From Nonomuraea deserti (GTDB taxonomy: Bacteria; Actinomycetota; Actinomycetes; Streptosporangiales; Streptosporangiaceae): a DNA stretch of 64,000 nt. The DNA lies in contig NZ_SMKO01000012.1 of the NCBI RefSeq assembly GCF_004348685.1, positions 1 to 64,000 on the forward strand, read 5' to 3'. Position 1 is the stretch's first letter; each line of letters opens with the position of its first letter. Made by a program: the position numbers and the translations under genes. Positions 1 through 7,738 of the stretch are shown here, piece by piece. The notes beneath the pieces were generated by a model that saw only the letters and a program-made list of their open reading frames with translations, was not told the DNA's origin and made no database searches.

Positions 1-335
1 GGCCCTCGCATCCGGTACGTCCAACGAACCTGACCACCGAACCCCCGCGTCCGGCACGTCCTACGAACCCGACCACCACACCCCCACACCCAGTTCATCC
101 AGCTCATCCAGCCAACAAACTCGACGACCACACCCACGCGCCCCCTACGTCCGGCATAACCGACCGCCACGCTCCCGCGCCCCCTACGTCCAGCAAACCC
201 GACCACCAGGCCCTCGCATCCGGTACGTCCAACGAACCTGACCACCGAACCCCCGCGTCCGGCACGTCCTACGAACCCGACCACCACACCCCCACACCCA
301 GTTCATCCAGCTCATCCAGCTCATCCAGCTCATCC
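1..335. repeat. 208-bp-period direct repeat plus 9-bp tandem repeat inside the helicase gene
   Basis: Bases 1-112 are repeated exactly at 209-320. Between them lie shorter related units containing CCCCCTACGTCC. The second copy runs into a 9-bp tandem (consensus AGCTCATCC, four units at 300-335). The 208-bp period is not a multiple of three, so the two copies are read in different frames (copy 1 Pro/Arg/Thr-rich, copy 2 Ser/Thr/Pro-rich), and both stay open. Confidence 0.9.
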
Positions 336-1847
336 AGCGGAGCCGGCCGCCATACCCCCGTGCCCGCTAGGCCCAGCGAAACCGGCCACCACACCACCAG
401 CCGGCCGGCGAGCCTGGCCACTACCGGAGAGCCTGTGGACGCCGGTGGGGCGGATGAGGGCGATGTGCCCGAAAAGGGTTCGCTCGGCTGGTCGATCCCG
501 GACACCTCCGACTGGGCCAGCCTCCCCGACAGGATCGCCGCCTACCGGGCCGGCTATCTCGCCGAAGACCGCAGGCTCCTCGAGAAGGCGCTCCGCGCGG
601 GCACGATCATGGGCCTGGCCACCACGAACGCCCTCGAACTCGGCGTGGACGTCTCCGGTCTCGACGCCGTGCTGATCGCCGGCTGGCCGGGCACCCGGGC
701 TTCCCTCTGGCAGCAGGCGGGCCGGGCGGGCCGGGACGGCCGGGACGCACTCGCCGTACTGATCGCCCGGGACGACCCCCTCGACACCTACCTGGTGCAC
801 CACCCCGATGCCCTGTTCGGCCAGCCCGTGGAGGCGATCGTCCTCGACCCGGACAACCCGTACGTGCTGGGCCCGCACCTGTGCGCCGCGGCGGCCGAGA
901 TCCCGCTGGCCGAGGACGACCTGCCCGTTTTCGGCGACACCACCCCGGCCGTCCTCGAAGACCTGGTCGCCCAGGGGCTGCTCAGGAAGCGTCCGGCGGG
1001 ATGGTTCTGGACCAGGCGCGAGCGCGCCACCGACCTCGCGGACATCCGTGGCGGCGGAGGCGCCCCCATCCAGGTCGTGGAGTCGTCGACCGGCCGTCTC
1101 CTGGGCAGCGTGGACGAGCCCTCCGCCCACACCGCGGTGCACACCGGCGCGGTCTACCTCCACCAGGGCGAGACCTTCCTGGTGGAGGTGCTCGATCTGG
1201 AGGCCGGCGTCGCTCTGGTCTGCAGCGCAAGCCCCGACTACACCACGTTCGCCCGGGACATCACCGACATCTCCATCCTTGGTACCCAACGCTCCCATGC
1301 CCTGGGCCCGGGCACGCTGCACTTCGGCGAGGTGGAGGTGACCCGGCAGGTCGTCTCATACCTCAAGAGACGCCTGCAGTCGGGCGAGATGCTCGGCGAC
1401 GAGCCCCTGGACCTGCCCCCTCGTACCCTTCGCACCCGTGCGGTCTGGTGGACGCTGCCCGCGTCCGCGGTGGCCCCGCTCGCCGAAGCCGGCATCGACC
1501 TCGGCGGAGCCGCCCACGCCGCCGAGCACGCCTCGATCGGCCTGCTCCCCCTGTTCGCCACCTGCGACCGCTGGGACATCGGCGGCGTCTCCACCGAACT
1601 CCACGCCGACACGGGCCTGCTCACGGTCTTCGTGTACGACGGCCACGAGGGCGGAGCGGGCTTCGCCGAACGCGGCTACGCCCGAGCGACGGACTGGCTG
1701 ACGGCGACGCGCGAAGCCATCACCTCATGCGAATGCGACCGTGGCTGCCCCTCCTGCATCCAGTCCCCGAAGTGCGGCAACGGCAACGAACCCTTGGACA
1801 AACGAGGCGCGATCCACCTCCTCGACACCCTGCTGACCCAGCAATAA
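3..1847 (+). CDS. DEAD/DECH-box helicase, C-terminal part (5' end outside window)
   Basis: The frame is open from base 3 to the stop at 1845-1847, so the gene enters from the left edge; the GTG at 360 is only an internal codon. From about base 510 it matches the C-terminal half of the actinobacterial helicase/secretion-neighbourhood DECH helicases (Rv3649-like, related to MrfA/YprA): helicase motif V region ATTNALELGVDVSG, motif VI QQAGRAGRDGR, and a C-terminal DUF1998-type zinc module with cysteines in CECDRGCPSC and PKCGNG. Helicase lobe 2 is interrupted by a Pro/Thr/Ser/His-rich stretch of at least 115 residues encoded by DNA repeats, including 13 consecutive serines. The role is probably DNA repair unwinding. 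It converges on the leftward gene at 2065. Family call is firm; N-terminal content is unseen. Confidence 0.9.
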   Translation, partial: PSHPVRPTNLTTEPPRPARPTNPTTTPPHPVHPAHPANKLDDHTHAPPTSGITDRHAPAPPTSSKPDHQALASGTSNEPDHRTPASGTSYEPDHHTPTPSSSSSSSSSSSSSGAGRHTPVPARPSETGHHTTSRPASLATTGEPVDAGGADEGDVPEKGSLGWSIPDTSDWASLPDRIAAYRAGYLAEDRRLLEKALRAGTIMGLATTNALELGVDVSGLDAVLIAGWPGTRASLWQQAGRAGRDGRDALAVLIARDDPLDTYLVHHPDALFGQPVEAIVLDPDNPYVLGPHLCAAAAEIPLAEDDLPVFGDTTPAVLEDLVAQGLLRKRPAGWFWTRRERATDLADIRGGGGAPIQVVESSTGRLLGSVDEPSAHTAVHTGAVYLHQGETFLVEVLDLEAGVALVCSASPDYTTFARDITDISILGTQRSHALGPGTLHFGEVEVTRQVVSYLKRRLQSGEMLGDEPLDLPPRTLRTRAVWWTLPASAVAPLAEAGIDLGGAAHAAEHASIGLLPLFATCDRWDIGGVSTELHADTGLLTVFVYDGHEGGAGFAERGYARATDWLTATREAITSCECDRGCPSCIQSPKCGNGNEPLDKRGAIHLLDTLLTQQ

Positions 1848-2064
1848 AGCAACACACCGGCCCCACCACCGCCAAACCCGGCAGGGCCATGCGCCGACCC
1901 GCAGTACCCGCCGGAACCCGGCGCGGCCATGCGCCGGCTCGTGGTGCGGGCGCTCGACGGGTCCGGCACCCGGCTACGACGGGAGGCGGCGGGCCCCGGC
2001 CGGCTATCCGCGGCGCCTTCGCGATGTCCAGGCGGGCCACCCCGACGAGCTTGATCGGGTGAGC

Positions 2065-3765
2065 TTAACTGTCGCCGCCCCTGTGCCTGCGGCCGGCGAA
2101 AGCGCGCTCATTCTCATCGTCGCCGTCGCCTTCGTCGGCGGCCCAGAAATCGGCTGACCCCGGCTGCGGGCGTTCCCAGAACCCGCTGTCCTCCATGGCT
2201 CTGGGCGACGGTGGAAGGTAGTCGTCCCAGTGTTCTTCGATACGGACGGCGGGCGGGGTGATGGTGGCCGAGCCCTCGGGCACGTCTGTCACGGCCGAGC
2301 TAGGCAAGGCGATCCGCATGGGCCCCTGCCGGGTGCTTTCCGCGTCCCGAACTCCCCGGACGTCGTCCACCTCGATCTGGACGGATATCTCCTTACGCGC
2401 CGGATCGGATTTGGGGAACGCGGCGGCCCTTTCCCGGGACGCGTCCCGAGACCGTTCCGACTTCGCCGCCTGCTGGTGCTCTGCGGGCTGCTCGGTCCGG
2501 GCATGATCGGGTACGCGCGTCTTCGCCACGGCCAGGATCACCGTGGGCCGCCGCCGGAGCGGTGTGGCGGCAGGCTGGATGGTGTCATCGCTCTCCGCGG
2601 CCTGCGTACCGCCTCCGGCGAAAGCAGGGCCGACGCGCGTGGCCGCGGTCACCGGCGCGGGCGTGGCACCGGCCGCGTCACCGGCGAGCGCCCGCCGCCG
2701 CGCCCACGCGCCCGCGTGCGCGCCGAGCAGCAGCAGAAGGAGGCCCGCCGCCACGTAGAGGCCGTACTGTCCGATGTTCCCCAGAGGCGACTCGCTCGAC
2801 TGCGCCCTCACGTCACCGGTCGTTACGGGCGCTGTGTCCGTGCCGTCCCTGGCGCCGGACGGGACGAGCCCGCCCGAATCGTCGGCTGTCGGGATGGGCA
2901 GGTTGCCGTCAGCGTCGGTATCGGGAATGTCGGGCAGCTTGGAGGTCGTCGGGTTACGGGTCGTCGGCTCGTCCGTGGGCAGTGGCTGTCTCTTGGCGGG
3001 CAGGGTCGGCAACGCGTCGACGTTCTTGCCATCTCGGTTCTTCGGTGTCTGCTTAGTGGTCTTTTTCGGCTTGGCTGTGGGCTTGGCGGGGAAAGCGAGG
3101 TAGGCGGAGGCTGACGGTTCCGATCCGATCGAGCCTCCTTCGCCGTCGCCCCTGAAGGCCTTGACGGTGAACCCCACCCGCTGCCCTTCCGTCTTGGCGG
3201 GCACCGCGAGCACCGCTCTGCAGGAGGTGCCCGCGCACGCGCTGTCGGCGGGCAGCCTTCCGACGATTCCCGTCAGCGTGTTGGAGACCTCGTAGGACTG
3301 CAGATCGGGCTCGGGGCCCTTGGACCAGGTGACAAGAACCTTGTCGGCGCCCTGCCGTGCCACGTTCACGTTGCCCGGAGTCCCGGCCGGCCGTCGCAGC
3401 CTGAACGTGCTGGTGGCGTACTCCCTTCCGGTGAGCTCTCCTTTGAGAGTCACGGTGAAGGGGCCGTTGGGGGCGTCTCCGGCGTCGAACGTCCCGGAGA
3501 GCGTCTGGTTGGCGCCGCCTCCGGCGACCTTCTGACGTGGAGTGGCCGGACCTTCGACGTACAGGCCCATGTTGAGCTGGATCATCCCCGTAAGGGCGGA
3601 AACAGTGACGGACGAGCTGGAGACCACCTGACCGTCGGTGGGCGACGTGATCTGTCCGGACGTGTCGGCCTGCCAGGTCACGGAGGTGGCCCGCGCGGAA
3701 CCGCCCAGCGCGACGGACACCGCCACGATCGCTCCTGCGGCCACCACTTTGCCGACTACCGTCAC
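2065..3765 (-). CDS. Secreted, membrane-anchored Ig/FN3-like protein of unknown function
   Basis: The start is taken as the GTG at 3765, because GGAGGG lies 7 bases upstream of it; an in-frame GTG at 3780 lacks such a site. The 566-residue product has a signal peptide (residues 1 to about 27, ending SARA), one or two beta-sandwich domains (an Ig-like one near 35-125 and a fibronectin-III-like one near 130-230 with WSKGPEPDLQSYEV), a Pro/Lys/Thr-rich linker, a single membrane segment near residues 335-352 followed by arginines, and a long charged disordered cytoplasmic tail. The topology suggests a cell-surface protein with an intracellular tail. It sits between the helicase and the Tad genes and may be a surface partner of the pilus system, but nothing in the sequence proves it. 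Confidence 0.75.
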   Translation of the reverse strand: MTVVGKVVAAGAIVAVSVALGGSARATSVTWQADTSGQITSPTDGQVVSSSSVTVSALTGMIQLNMGLYVEGPATPRQKVAGGGANQTLSGTFDAGDAPNGPFTVTLKGELTGREYATSTFRLRRPAGTPGNVNVARQGADKVLVTWSKGPEPDLQSYEVSNTLTGIVGRLPADSACAGTSCRAVLAVPAKTEGQRVGFTVKAFRGDGEGGSIGSEPSASAYLAFPAKPTAKPKKTTKQTPKNRDGKNVDALPTLPAKRQPLPTDEPTTRNPTTSKLPDIPDTDADGNLPIPTADDSGGLVPSGARDGTDTAPVTTGDVRAQSSESPLGNIGQYGLYVAAGLLLLLLGAHAGAWARRRALAGDAAGATPAPVTAATRVGPAFAGGGTQAAESDDTIQPAATPLRRRPTVILAVAKTRVPDHARTEQPAEHQQAAKSERSRDASRERAAAFPKSDPARKEISVQIEVDDVRGVRDAESTRQGPMRIALPSSAVTDVPEGSATITPPAVRIEEHWDDYLPPSPRAMEDSGFWERPQPGSADFWAADEGDGDDENERAFAGRRHRGGDS

Positions 3766-4166
3766 GACGCTTCCCTCCACCGAGAGCCTCGCGTCGCCCG
3801 ACCGCCCCTGGGGGCGTTCGCGCGACGACCGGAAGTGCAGTCCGCCCGGCCGATACGGTCACCGACCGCCCCCGGACCGCACCCTAGCGACTTCGCCAGA
3901 GCCGTCACAGCTCTCTGTCGCATATGGCATGAACCGAGGGTAAGCGGGACCTTACGGGAAATACCCAGCTCTTGGACACCGCGTCTAAGGAGTCGTAACG
4001 GGATTGCGACATAGCCCCGCAAGCACCACTCGCCACATTGCGCGACGTCATCCCTTTTCGTTCACCCCATTTGTTTGCCAATAGCAAAAATCACGACTCA
4101 CCACCCGAGTCAGGGCATGTCAGTCATTTCAGTCACATCAGAGGTCACACGGCGGGGGGTGGGCGC
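3766..4166. other. Intergenic, no gene seen
   Basis: No convincing coding sequence is seen. The segment 3900-4130 is visibly AT-richer than its surroundings and presumably carries the promoter of the leftward secreted-protein gene. A small inverted repeat GTAAG...CTTAC lies near 3940-3955. Confidence 0.5.
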
Positions 4167-4320
4167 CGCGTCATGGGCGGCGCGTCATGGGCGGCGCGTC
4201 ATGGGCGGCGCGTCATGGACGGCGCGTCATGGACGGCGCGTCATGGACGGCGCGTCATGGACGGCGCGTCATGGACGGCGCGTCATGGGCGGCGGGTCAT
4301 GGGCGGTAAGTCATGGGCGG
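4167..4320. repeat. 14-bp minisatellite, 11 units
   Basis: Eleven head-to-tail 14-bp units run without a gap from 4167 to 4320 (154 bp). The consensus is CGCGTCATGGRCGG: units 1-3 and 9 have G at the variable base, units 4-8 have A, and units 10-11 diverge at their first bases. The array lies just downstream of the last leftward Tad gene. Confidence 0.95.
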
Positions 4321-4350
4321 TGGGTGGTGGGCTGGAGCGTCGGCGGCGGG

Positions 4351-4722
4351 CTAGTGATCGTTCTCGGCCGGGGTCACTGTTGCGGGGCCGGCACGGGATC
4401 TGCCGGTCAGGGTGCGGGTGCCGGCGATCGGCAGGGAGATCGACAACGAGGTCCAGACGTCGGCGATCTCGTTACGGATCTCGCAGCGGGTGAGTGTGAC
4501 GCCGTTCCGGGCAGCGAGGTTCGAGGCCCGCAGGCAGGCACCCTCCGGGTCGACCAACGCCGTTTCGGCCGCCGCCAGCGCGCTGAGGTCGGCGGCGCTG
4601 CTGACGCGGTGGCGGGCCACGCGTACGGAGCCCACAGTGGCGAACGCCGCGGCGACGGCCATCAGCAGACCCATGAGGGCGACTCCCCATAGCGTGGCCG
4701 AGCCGCGTTCCTTGTGATTGAT
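4351..4722 (-). CDS. TadE-like protein of the helicase/secretion neighbourhood (Rv3654c-like), apparent ATC start
   Basis: Residues after the ATG at 4674 give a membrane helix (GLLMAVAAAFATVG) and a small extracytoplasmic domain with two cysteines, about 107 residues. The reading frame continues upstream as ERGSATLWGVALM, which is the conserved N-terminus of this family, but between that point and the upstream in-frame TGA (near 4768-4770) there is no ATG, GTG or TTG. A strong AAGGAGG sits 5 bases before an ATC codon at 4722, so I place the start there (123 residues). The alternative is the ATG at 4674, preceded by GGGGAG, which would delete half the membrane signal. Likely a minor pseudopilin-like part of the Tad apparatus. 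Confidence 0.7.
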   Translation of the reverse strand: MNHKERGSATLWGVALMGLLMAVAAAFATVGSVRVARHRVSSAADLSALAAAETALVDPEGACLRASNLAARNGVTLTRCEIRNEIADVWTSLSISLPIAGTRTLTGRSRAGPATVTPAENDH

Positions 4723-4878
4723 CTCTTCCTCCTTGGCGATCGCAGATCTCGAGCCGCACGGCTCCGCTCAGCAGGCCCACGATGAGGCCCTGGGAGCCGG
4801 GTGGCATATCCGAGCCGGCGCGGCCTCCTCCGAGGAGGCCGCGCTGGCGCCGGGCGGGTGCCGACCGCCTGGGCGTTG

Positions 4879-5259
4879 TCATGGTTCGGTGTCTGCCGTG
4901 GCCGTGGCGGACACCTGGACGGCGGGCAGCGACCCGCCCCACGATGGGCGCACCTCAACGGTGATCTGCACCCTGGTCAGGTCGACGTCACGGGACACGG
5001 CTATCCGCGCGTTGGGACGGGTGGCCGACCGGGCGTGGTCGCGGACCTGGCTCAGTGGTTCGCCTCTGGCGGCGGCCCGGGCGGCCGCGCGGGCCGCGTC
5101 CACACATTCGAGCTGGGCGCCGACCGCTTGGATGGCCCACAGCGCGGCAGCCAGCACGACCATGAGCGCGGGCAGCATCGCGGCGGTCTCGGCCGTCACC
5201 GAGCCCCGCGATGCCGACCGTCTTCCGCCCACGGAGATCCGCCCGGGGCGACGGATCAT
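4879..5259 (-). CDS. TadE-family minor pilin (Rv3655c-like)
   Basis: The 126-residue protein has the class III prepilin signature SRGSVTAET (processing after Gly, Glu at +5) followed by a hydrophobic helix MLPALMVVLAAALWAI and a small C-terminal domain. It should be inserted in the membrane and processed by a prepilin peptidase, for which no gene is seen in the window. The ATG at 5259 overlaps the TGA of the upstream pilin gene by 4 bases, indicating translational coupling. Confidence 0.85.
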   Translation of the reverse strand: MIRRPGRISVGGRRSASRGSVTAETAAMLPALMVVLAAALWAIQAVGAQLECVDAARAAARAAARGEPLSQVRDHARSATRPNARIAVSRDVDLTRVQITVEVRPSWGGSLPAVQVSATATADTEP

Positions 5260-5681
5260 TTGCCGGTCGTCTTGAGCGCTCGGTCGATGAGCGAGGTCAG
5301 CATTTCCTGCACTTCCGGGCTGCTCACGACTTTGAACAGGAGCGCGGCGAAGGCGCAGGCCGCGATGGTGCCCACCGCGTATTCGGCGGTGGACATGCCG
5401 CGCTCACGATTGGCCGTGGCGTAGTGGAGCCACCTGCTGGATCGCCACCGCGAGCCTCCTCCGACGGCCCTCTCCCCGGTGGACGTCGATGAGGGCGTCG
5501 ATGAGGGCGTGGCGTGAGCGCGCGTCGACGGGGTGGCTGGCGTGATGTCGCTGATGTGCTCGGTAGAAGGGAAGCTGCCGCGGGGGAAGCTGCCGCGGGC
5601 CGAGTGGGCTCCCGGCGGGGTGTGCGGGCGTGGTGTGGCGGTGGCTTCGACGGCGTCTGGTGTGAGGGCGGAACTGTGCAT
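5256..5681 (-). CDS. DUF4244 Flp-type major pilin with unusually long leader
   Basis: The C-terminal 45 residues match the DUF4244/Flp pilin pattern: RERG then MSTAEYAVGTIAA (Gly at -1, Glu at +5) and one hydrophobic helix. The only usable start in the frame is the ATG at 5681, which has GGAGG at proper distance, giving 141 residues. That leaves a Pro/Ser/Thr/His-rich leader of about 94 residues before the predicted cleavage site, much longer than in usual Flp pilins. Probably the main pilus subunit, polymerised by TadA/B/C encoded upstream. Confidence 0.75.
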   Translation of the reverse strand: MHSSALTPDAVEATATPRPHTPPGAHSARGSFPRGSFPSTEHISDITPATPSTRAHATPSSTPSSTSTGERAVGGGSRWRSSRWLHYATANRERGMSTAEYAVGTIAACAFAALLFKVVSSPEVQEMLTSLIDRALKTTGK

Positions 5682-5997
5682 GGGGCCTCCAGGTGGTTGG
5701 GGCGCCGGGGTCTTGTCCGGCGGGAGTCCAAGGGTCGCCGGGAAGGCTCTGCGCGGAGTGGACCGAGCGCGGTTCTGTGGATGGTGGCAGCCGAAAGCCG
5801 GACCTGTGGATAACCGGCCTGCCCGGTCCCGCGGGCGTGTGATGTCCCACGGACGCCTGCGGGAGGCCGCGATGGCGGCCTTGGAGGACGACGTTCCTGG
5901 CCCCGTACCGGGAGCAGGCCATGATGAAGGAAGCCGTCGGCCATGTGAACCCTCGCTTCCGGCCCGACGAGGGGTGACGCGGGCAAGAGGGTCGAGG
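5682..5997. other. Gap between tadC and pilin gene; no gene seen
   Basis: A 316-bp non-coding gap interrupts an otherwise tightly packed operon. It contains TGTGGATAA at 5805-5813, a perfect inverse of the E. coli DnaA-box consensus, and a related TGTGGATGG at 5774-5782. Confidence 0.5.
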
Positions 5998-6792
5998 CTA
6001 GGGAAGGATGATCGTCGAAGCCAGGCCGGCTACCACCGGGATGATGCCGACCAGGACGAACGCCGGCAGGAAGCAGAGACCCAGCGGTGCCACGGCCTTG
6101 ACGCCGACCTGTCTGGCCGAGGCGACGGATCCGGCTCTGGCGGCCGCTCGGGCGTCGTCGGCCAGGCGGGTCAGGACATCGGCCACCGGCGCGCCGCTTT
6201 GAGCCGCCCGGCCCATCGCCCGGCAGAGCCCGCCCATCGCGGGGTCTCCAGCGAGGGCCGCCCAGGTGGTTTCCGGGTCGGCGCCCAGGCGGAGCCGGCT
6301 GCTCACCCAGCCCAACCGCCGGCCGAGTGGGCCGCCGATCGTGCGGCCGGCGATCTCGGTGGCCGCGCTCACCGGGCGGCCGGCGAGCAGGCATGCGGTC
6401 ATCAGGTCGGCAGCGAAAGGCAGGTCGGCGGCGATTCGCTCGCGGTCCTGCCGCGCCTGCTGCGGCTCTTTCCTGTGCAGGAACATCGCGACCGCCGGAA
6501 TGGTCAGCAAGCCGACGATGATTCCCGTGGCTCCGACTCCGAACAGGAGGGTGGCCATCAACCCCGCGCCGGTGGCGGTGACGGCGGTCTTGCGGGTCAT
6601 CCGTTTCGGGGGGTCGTGGGACGGGTCGAGCCAGGCCGGCGGGTCCTCGGTCTGGCCGCCGGGAAGTCTTTCGGGAGGGCGTAGCCGGGCCAGACGTCCG
6701 GCGGGGGTCATCGGGGAGAGCCACAACCACGCGGCCACGCCGGCGGACAGGGCGGACAGCAGCACGAACATCGGTGAGATCCGTTCGATCAT
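5998..6792 (-). CDS. tadC: Tad inner-membrane platform protein TadC
   Basis: 264 residues with a type II secretion F (GspF/TadC) domain: two membrane helices in the N-terminal half (FVLLSALSAGVAAWLWL and a GLMATLLFGVGATGIIVGLL block), a cytoplasmic helical domain (DLPFAADLMTACLLAGRPV) and a C-terminal membrane hairpin. It forms the membrane platform with TadB for pilus assembly by TadA. Start is the ATG at 6792; an in-frame ATG at 6771 is possible and neither has a strong ribosome-binding site. Separated from tadB by a repeat-filled gap. Confidence 0.85.
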   Translation of the reverse strand: MIERISPMFVLLSALSAGVAAWLWLSPMTPAGRLARLRPPERLPGGQTEDPPAWLDPSHDPPKRMTRKTAVTATGAGLMATLLFGVGATGIIVGLLTIPAVAMFLHRKEPQQARQDRERIAADLPFAADLMTACLLAGRPVSAATEIAGRTIGGPLGRRLGWVSSRLRLGADPETTWAALAGDPAMGGLCRAMGRAAQSGAPVADVLTRLADDARAAARAGSVASARQVGVKAVAPLGLCFLPAFVLVGIIPVVAGLASTIILP

Positions 6793-6817
6793 GTACGAAC
6801 CGGGAGGCCGCCAGGGC

Positions 6818-7027
6818 CCAGCCCAGGCCTGCCCGAAAGCACACCCGGACCCCAGCCATGGTTTGCCCGAGAGGACACCCTGTCCCGCCCAGGCCTGCCC
6901 GAGAGGACACAGGGCTCAGCGCAGGCCTGCCCGAGAGGACAGCCCTGCAAGGACAGCCGGATCCAGCCCAGCCTGCCCGAAAGGACACAAAACTCAGCCC
7001 AGGCCTGCCCGGAAAGAACACCAGGGA
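6818..7027. repeat. Six imperfect ~32-bp repeats between tadB and tadC
   Basis: The core CTGCCCGARAGGACAC (imperfect in some units) recurs with its core at 6829, 6863, 6895, 6927, 6973 and 7005, i.e. spacings of 34, 32, 32, 46 and 32 bases, usually preceded by CAGCCCAGGC. It occupies the whole gap between the tadB stop and the tadC start. There are no unique spacers of constant length, so it is not a CRISPR array. Confidence 0.85.
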
Positions 7028-7738
7028 TCAGCCCTGTGCTCGGGCGGCCATGCGGTTGGTCCACCACAGGCCGCACGCGTCGAGGGCGACCCCCGCCACC
7101 AGGCACATCAGGCCCGGCAGGCTGCCGAGCAGGAACGCGAGGGGGCGCATGCCGAGGGCCGCCGCCATGAGGAGGCCCAGGGCCGGGAGCGCGGCCAGCA
7201 TCCTGGCCGTCGTGCGAGGCCCGGCCAGCTGCGCGGCGACGTCCTGGCGGTGGGCCTGTGCCGCGCGTAACGTGCTCGCCACCCGGTCGACCAGGGCGGA
7301 CAGGCCGGCGCCCACCGTGACGCCGACCTCCCAGCAGGCGGCAAGCCGGCGCAGGCCCTCGCCTCCTTGCGGCGGGGCGGCGGCGATCAGTGCCGCGGGG
7401 ACGTCGCCACCGTCCCGCGCCGCGGCCACGACCGGGCGCAGGATCTCCGGATCGGGGAAGTCGACCGATGCCAGGGCCCTGGTCAGGGCCTCTCCGGGGG
7501 TGCGGCCGGCGGACAGCTCGGCCGACAGGACCTGGCACAGCTCGATGGACGCGCTGCGCCAGGCGTCGGCGCGGCGGGCCGGGTGAGTACGGGTCAGCAG
7601 CCGGCCGAGCGAGCGCCACCGCGGCCTGGCCCGGCCCCCGGTAAGCCTGCCCAGGCGGGTCGTGGCGAGGTCTGGCCCCGTCCACATCCACACGGCGCAC
7701 GCCGTGCACACAGCGGCGACGATCAGCGCGCCGCTCAT
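7028..7738 (-). CDS. tadB: Tad inner-membrane platform protein TadB
   Basis: 236 residues. An N-terminal membrane helix, a type II secretion F domain (CQVLSAELSAGRTPGEAL, then ARDGGDVPAAL) and two C-terminal membrane helices (MLAALPALGLLMAAALGM and LGSLPGLMCLVAGVAL) identify TadB. It partners TadC as platform for the TadA ATPase. The ATG at 7738 overlaps the tadA stop by 4 bases. Confidence 0.87.
   Translation of the reverse strand: MSGALIVAAVCTACAVWMWTGPDLATTRLGRLTGGRARPRWRSLGRLLTRTHPARRADAWRSASIELCQVLSAELSAGRTPGEALTRALASVDFPDPEILRPVVAAARDGGDVPAALIAAAPPQGGEGLRRLAACWEVGVTVGAGLSALVDRVASTLRAAQAHRQDVAAQLAGPRTTARMLAALPALGLLMAAALGMRPLAFLLGSLPGLMCLVAGVALDACGLWWTNRMAARAQG

Noticed and set aside
4038..4692. 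Repeat proteins encoded by the 14-bp array
   Set aside because: Several frames are open because the unit lacks stops; no start context or homology supports translation.
5324..7021. 565-codon leftward open frame across the tadC region
   Set aside because: It passes through the repeat gap and out of frame through tadC; the repeated SFRAGLGG-like peptide comes from the DNA repeats.
6818..7027. CRISPR array
   Set aside because: The units are degenerate, follow one another without unique constant-length spacers, and no cas gene is nearby.
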